Shown here: positions 63,927 through 64,000 of the stretch, piece by piece
How the letters are laid out: the number at the start of each line of letters is the position of its first letter
How positions within the stretch are numbered: position 1 is the stretch's first letter
Assembly (NCBI RefSeq): GCF_039537005.1
Contig: NZ_BAAAZR010000040.1
Span: forward strand, 124,001-188,000
DNA length: 64,000 bases
Direction: 5' to 3'
Source of the DNA: Sphaerisporangium flaviroseum
Lineage (GTDB): Bacteria > Actinomycetota > Actinomycetes > Streptosporangiales > Streptosporangiaceae
Notes under the pieces: model-generated
Seen by the model: the letters and a program-made list of their open reading frames with translations, nothing else
What the model was told of the DNA's origin: nothing
Databases searched by the model: none
Position numbers and translations under genes: made by a program

Positions 63927-64000
63927 CAGACGCCTTGGAGCGGTGTCGCTAAACTGCCTTTACTGTTACTTTTGCCAAACTAGTATGTGGATTGGTTTGA
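63927..64000. other. AT-rich window end
   Basis: The last 74 nt are AT-rich compared with the genes. TAGTAT near 63981 may be a promoter -10 box for a gene beyond the window. Nothing more can be supported. Confidence 0.3.

Overview
The window is high-GC actinobacterial chromosome. The gene set (AfsQ-like two-component pair, many Hanks-type kinases, DUF1707, DUF4245 and DUF6542 proteins, a lipid-droplet-associated protein), GTG starts and many leaderless genes suggest Streptosporangiaceae or a close relative. The family level is inference. No rRNA, tRNA, CRISPR array, transposase or integrase was recognised.

Layout: 0-2.6 kb holds an OmpR-type two-component operon (lipoprotein, kinase, regulator) with a palindromic upstream box. 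2.9-9.5 kb holds a lytic transglycosylase, a large GT2 glycosyltransferase, a membrane serine hydrolase and a NarL-type two-component pair. 9.5-16.9 kb is a one-strand block with class II fumarase, two Ser/Thr kinases and class I fumarase. 17.1-24.2 kb holds a small membrane protein and a six-gene overlapping myo-inositol catabolic operon (iolG, iolE, iolC, aldolase, iolB, iolD).

24.5-32.2 kb is a compact class I lanthipeptide cluster: a 57-aa precursor with seven Cys, LanC cyclase, full-length LanB dehydratase, an ABC exporter and a luciferase-like flavin monooxygenase. Next to it on the opposite strand are an MFS exporter and a DrrAB-like ABC transporter that may give export or self-protection.

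35.5-47.8 kb is housekeeping: glpX, tetR, DUF4245, xseB, xseA, lipid-droplet protein, ispH, a kinase and KDPG aldolase, DUF6542, rmuC, ychF. Its order resembles the Mycobacterium tuberculosis Rv1098c-Rv1112 neighbourhood (recalled, not searched). The fumarases lie about 20 kb away, with the iol and lanthipeptide genes between.

47.9-64 kb holds a Ser/Thr kinase with an altered DFG motif, then a one-strand run resembling a Gram-positive conjugation machine: TcpC-like, small membrane protein, TcpE fused to a ParA/MinD-like domain, VirB4-like ATPase, polytopic VirB6/TrbL-like protein, second NTF2-like protein, and a transglycosylase/NlpC-P60 hydrolase. No relaxase, coupling protein or integrase is visible. 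A Nudix hydrolase and a repeat-rich surface protein close the window.

Two themes recur. Many genes lack a Shine-Dalgarno site but have a TANNNT box 6-8 nt before the start codon, suggesting leaderless transcripts. Several genes carry short tandem duplications that start at or span their stop codon.
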